This document shows, in pieces, positions 5,731-8,098 of a DNA stretch of 8,098 nt (position 1 is its first letter; every line of letters starts with the position of its first letter). The position numbers and the translations under genes were made by a program. Location: positions 1 through 8,098 of the forward strand of contig DAOUMU010000107.1 of NCBI GenBank assembly GCA_034409055.1, in the 5' to 3' direction. The stretch comes from DAOUMU01 sp034409055. GTDB lineage: Bacteria > Chloroflexota > Anaerolineae > 4572-78 > J111. The notes beneath the pieces are model-generated. The model saw nothing but the letters and a program-made list of their open reading frames with translations. It searched no databases and was not told the origin of the DNA.

Positions 5731-6885
5731 CTACTCCATAATCTTGATCTGATCAGGTTGGTCCACGATAATCTCCGGGGCATTTTGATAAATTTTGATT
5801 TGCCCGGTCACCTGGATGGTTTTATTTTGATAATGATCCTCCGGTGGAGCCGGAAACAGCGGCCAAGTCTCCGGGAAAATTACCACTTTAAAAGTAGTGC
5901 GATAATCCTCGGCAAAATTTAAAAAAACAACTTTCCCGGAGTTGTAAGTACCCACAATATGCCCCTCCACGGTGACGACTTCCCCTTCGTAAGAAGCTGC
6001 ATCTTCCCAAGAAATAACCGGTTGATCAGCCGGTTCCGGGGTAGGCGTAGCCGGAGTATCCTCATGCCCCGTAGCCGTGGCATCCCCATGCCCGGCAGCA
6101 TCCCCATGCCCCTCATCCCCATCCCCCGTAGCCCGGGCATCCCCATGCCCGGTATCATCCCCATGCCCGGTAGCCTCTGGGCCTGGCTGACAACTACAAT
6201 CGTCTGTGCCTCCTGTGCCTCTGGCGGTCATAATGGGTTGGCCCAGGGTCAGGGCCACTTCAATCTGCCAGGGGTCCCGAATGATAATTTCCGGGGTGTT
6301 CTGATACGCTTCGATGAGCCCCTCTATTCTGACCAACTTGCCGTAAAGAAGAACCTCCGGAGCCGATGGGAATTTGCCCCAATCTTCGGGAAAAATGACG
6401 GCCGTAAACGTATGATCAACATCCCGTGAGAAGTTCAAAAAAACAGCCCGGCCAGAATTGTGAGTGTGGACTACCGTCCCTTCCACGGTGATTGTTTCAC
6501 CAATAAAATCGGTCGCATCTTCAAAGGAAATTACGTCGTCACGGGGACCGGTCGGCCATACCAGCCTCTCTACCTCGGCCTCGGACAGCTCGTTAGCGGA
6601 CGGAGGGGGCGTGGTAGCCGGGGCATCCCCATGCCCGGTAGGTGCAGGCGTATAAGTGGGATAGGGAGTATAGGTTGGGTAAGGCGTGGGGACCGGTTCA
6701 GACCGGCAGGCCGCAGTAGCCGGGTCCCCCGTAGCCGGGGCATCCCCATGCCCGGCAGCATCCCCATACCCCGTAGCCGAGGCATCCCCATGCCCGGCAG
6801 CATCCCCATGCCCGGTAAGCTCAGACTGGCAGGCCCCAGCAAATAACATCAATAATATCAAAATTGTGGTTAGTTGTAGCCGCAT
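5731..6885 (-). CDS. Lipoprotein with two OB-fold-like domains joined by GHGDA repeat linkers
   Basis: A 384-aa predicted lipoprotein. The ATG at 6885 is preferred to GTG at 6900 because AAAGAG lies 7 bases before it and it puts the signal peptide at the extreme N-terminus: MRLQLTTILILLMLFAGAC, with lipobox Cys19. Two homologous domains of about 90 residues follow, at roughly 119-210 and 290-384. Both run I-S-[FW]-E-D-A...G-E-x-[IV]-T-V-E-G-x-[IV]-V...N-S-G-[RK]-x-V-F-L-N-F, then [VI]-I-F-P-E-x-W, then YQNxPEII, the pattern of OB-fold (tRNA_anti-like) domains found in secreted bacterial proteins. Ligand unknown; nucleic acid binding is possible but unproven. Linkers at 24-51, 83-90 and 238-280 are made of GHGDA/TGHGDA units, and a PTPYPTYTPYPTYTPAP segment lies near 67-82. 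It is the first gene of an operon with the membrane protein at 5722-4751. No clear promoter was identified. Confidence 0.82.
   Translation of the reverse strand: MRLQLTTILILLMLFAGACQSELTGHGDAAGHGDASATGYGDAAGHGDAPATGDPATAACRSEPVPTPYPTYTPYPTYTPAPTGHGDAPATTPPPSANELSEAEVERLVWPTGPRDDVISFEDATDFIGETITVEGTVVHTHNSGRAVFLNFSRDVDHTFTAVIFPEDWGKFPSAPEVLLYGKLVRIEGLIEAYQNTPEIIIRDPWQIEVALTLGQPIMTARGTGGTDDCSCQPGPEATGHGDDTGHGDARATGDGDEGHGDAAGHGDATATGHEDTPATPTPEPADQPVISWEDAASYEGEVVTVEGHIVGTYNSGKVVFLNFAEDYRTTFKVVIFPETWPLFPAPPEDHYQNKTIQVTGQIKIYQNAPEIIVDQPDQIKIME
6058..6170. repeat. Palindromic CATCCCCATGCC repeat cluster, copy block 1
   Basis: About five copies (some with one or two changes) of the unit (G)GGCATCCCCATGCCC, separated by short spacers such as CGGCAG or CGGTAT. 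Each unit is an imperfect palindrome (GGGCAT, C-rich loop, ATGCCC). On the minus strand it keeps the lipoprotein frame open and encodes GHGDA/GHGDD in the linker between the two OB-like domains. Confidence 0.8.
6615..6639. repeat. Palindromic CATCCCCATGCC repeat, single copy
   Basis: One unit with the core GGGGCATCCCCATGCCCGG, coding for TGHGDAP just before the first OB-like domain of the lipoprotein. It is isolated from the other two blocks by ordinary coding sequence, so the unit seems to have spread and not only expanded in tandem. Confidence 0.75.
6731..6818. repeat. Palindromic CATCCCCATGCC repeat cluster, copy block 2
   Basis: Four further copies (one reads CATCCCCATACC) right after the lipoprotein signal peptide, encoding GHGDA-AGHGDA-GYGDA-AGHGDA. 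They share the spacers CGGCAG and CGTAGCCG with the block at 6058-6170, pointing to a common origin. Confidence 0.8.
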
Positions 6886-6935
6886 TGGTGACTCTTTCAC
6901 CGTAAACGTTCAGTGAACCCGCCTCTAATAGGTAT

Positions 6936-7113
6936 GGAGTCGAGGCTTCAGCCGGTCGTTGGCCTCGAATCCCCGGCTAAAGCCTAATGCCACTAAGTTT
7001 TGCTCAAGCCAGGTCCGTGACCTGGCAATTTCCGGGCAAAGACGCCGGTCACGGACCGGCTTCGAGCCTAAAAATCCGAATTCTTAGTAGCATTAGGCTA
7101 AAGCCTCGACTCC
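6936..7113. repeat. 178-bp nested palindrome, MITE-like element
   Basis: Three inverted-repeat pairs are nested around one centre. The outer ends are GGAGTCGAGGCTT (6936-6948) with AAGCCTCGACTCC (7101-7113). Inside these are AGCCTAATGCCACTAAG (6981-6997) with its inverted copy at 7083-7099, one mismatch. Innermost are AAGCCAGGTCCGTGACC (7006-7022) and GGTCACGGACCGGCTT (7047-7062), one extra base. The whole can fold into a single long hairpin. It has no reading frame and lies between two minus-strand genes, so it is probably a non-autonomous transposable element or a large structured RNA/DNA element. The remaining intergenic sequence (6886-6935 and 7114-7278) shows nothing recognisable. Confidence 0.75.
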
Positions 7114-7278
7114 TCTAGCACAAGCTAAAGTCTGTCTAATCAGATGACAGTTTTACATATTTACCTTTCACCAGGCAATGCCTCTTGATCAATACGCTTG
7201 AAAATCATTTTGCTCGAAGCAAGTCTTGGAAAGAGGAGCCAGCACGCCCACGTGCGGCTTCATCGTGACCTGCGTCTT

Positions 7279-8098
7279 TTAGCCAACCACAACGGTGACC
7301 GTGGCCGTGTCACAGGCCCCGGCCGTGTCACAGACCTGGTAGGTGAAGGTGTCCGTCCCGATGAAACCTGCGTTCGGCGTGTAGGTGACCTGACCGGCCG
7401 CATTGACCGAGGTACTTCCATTGGCCGGACCACTGACCACCCGGACTGTGGCCGGGTCCAGGTTACCGTCAATGTCCGTATCGTTGGCCGTGACATTGAT
7501 GGTGACCGGCGTATTCCCAGGCGTGCTGGCACTGTCGTCGTTGGCTTGGGGAGCATTGTTGACCGCCGTCACCGTGACGGTGACGATGGCCGTGTCACAG
7601 GCGCCGGCCGTGTCGCAGACCCGGTAGGTGAAGGTATCCGTCCCGGCGAAGCCCGCGTTCGGCGTGTAAGTGACCTGACCGGCTGCATCGACCGAGGTGC
7701 TTCCATTGGCCGGACCACTGACCACCATGACCGTCGCCGGGTTCAGGTTGCCGTCAATGTCCGTGTCGTTGGCCGTGACATTGATGGTGATCGGACTGCC
7801 CGCAGCCGTGCTGACCTTGTCATCATTGGCTTGGGGGGCATTGTTGATCGCCGTCACCGTGACAGTGACGATGGCCGTGTCACAAGCGCCGGCCGTGTCG
7901 CAAACCCGGTAGGTGAAGGTGTCCGTCCCGGCGAAGCCCGCGTTCGGCGTGTAAGTGACCTGACCGGCCGCATCGACGGAACTGCTTCCATTGGCCGGAC
8001 CACTGACCACCATGACCGTCGCCGGGTTCAGGTTGCCGTCAATGTCCGTGTCGTTGGCCGTGACATTGATGGTGATCGGACTGCCCGCAGCCGTGCTG
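7279..8098 (-). CDS. Tandem-95 (cadherin/Ig-like) repeat surface protein, C-terminal part, 5' end outside window
   Basis: The visible 272 codons are the C-terminus of a much longer secreted or surface protein, probably an adhesin or matrix protein. It consists of 95-residue repeats, two complete and one partial here: NNAPQANDD..., VTINVTANDTDIDGNL, PATV.VVSGPANGS, VTYTPNAGF.GTDTFTYRVCDTAGACDTA, VTVTVTAV. This is the bacterial cadherin-like/Big-type (tandem-95, VCBS-related) family. The DTDIDGN segment is a likely calcium-binding loop, and each repeat carries a conserved Cys pair (C-D-T-A-G-A-C). The frame is open to the window edge, so the Met at 8013 is internal. The protein stops directly after the last strand (TVTVVVG) with no anchor helix, LPXTG, or other sorting domain. 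Confidence 0.88.
   Translation of the reverse strand, partial: STAAGSPITINVTANDTDIDGNLNPATVMVVSGPANGSSSVDAAGQVTYTPNAGFAGTDTFTYRVCDTAGACDTAIVTVTVTAINNAPQANDDKVSTAAGSPITINVTANDTDIDGNLNPATVMVVSGPANGSTSVDAAGQVTYTPNAGFAGTDTFTYRVCDTAGACDTAIVTVTVTAVNNAPQANDDSASTPGNTPVTINVTANDTDIDGNLDPATVRVVSGPANGSTSVNAAGQVTYTPNAGFIGTDTFTYQVCDTAGACDTATVTVVVG
7282..8098 (-). repeat. 285-bp direct repeats within the tandem-95 gene
   Basis: Equivalent positions recur every 285 bases (for example 7441, 7726 and 8011). The two upstream copies are almost identical at DNA level, whereas the last (C-terminal) copy differs at more sites, including STPGNTPV for STAAGSPI. Near-identity of the internal copies points to recent duplication or gene conversion, and such a tract is liable to assembly collapse. 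Confidence 0.85.

Noticed and set aside
5211..6818. Short regular repeats as a CRISPR array
   Set aside because: Repeat periods of 18-27 bases lie within coding frames with no unique spacers of 30-40 bases and no cas genes.
5959..6846. Plus-strand frames with IPMPGS repeats
   Set aside because: They are mirror products of the palindromic GHGDA-coding repeat. The minus-strand frame has a lipoprotein signal and two conserved domains.

Overview
The window looks like an accessory segment of a Chloroflexota (Anaerolineae-type) chromosome. This placement is inferred from style only: long Pro/Thr 'TPTP/PTYTP' linkers in exported proteins, moderately high GC in the right half, and abundant palindromic repeats. 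No rRNA or phylogenetic marker is present.

Left part (1-3776): an integron-type gene-cassette array invaded by group II introns. Positions 1-229 are the 3' end of one intron (domains V and VI). A cassette boundary GTTAGCT (371-377) precedes an unrecognised cassette gene (408-1055). The exact complement AGCTAAC (1107-1113) opens that cassette's attC recombination site. The attC is split by about 1.57 kb of intron RNA (about 1169-2736) and closes with GTTGGGC (2825-2831). GTTGGGC opens a second cassette, an LCM-family methyltransferase gene (2858-3694), which is followed by the exactly complementary GCCCAAC (3710-3716). The matched end pairs and the restored attC stem are the best evidence for the array. 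The intron in the attC appears to be a twintron: a second ORF-less group II intron (about 1262-1970, own domains V and VI) sits in domain I of the outer one. The outer intron keeps only a fragment resembling the N-terminus of an intron-encoded reverse transcriptase/maturase, so both would need a maturase from elsewhere.

Middle (3777-4750): a VOC/glyoxalase-fold gene (3907-4302), then about 450 bases without a gene that hold a near-perfect hairpin and a 99-bp inverted-repeat element.

Right part, minus strand (4751-6885): a two-gene operon. The first gene encodes a lipoprotein with two OB-fold-like domains joined by GHGDA repeats made from a short palindromic DNA unit. The second, 8 bases on, encodes a two-helix membrane protein with a Pro/Thr stalk and a C-terminal beta-rich domain. 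Both products should act at the cell surface.

Far right: a 178-bp nested palindrome (6936-7113), probably a non-autonomous mobile element, then the 3' end of a minus-strand gene for a giant surface protein built of nearly identical 95-residue (285-bp) cadherin/Ig-like repeats, running off the window edge.
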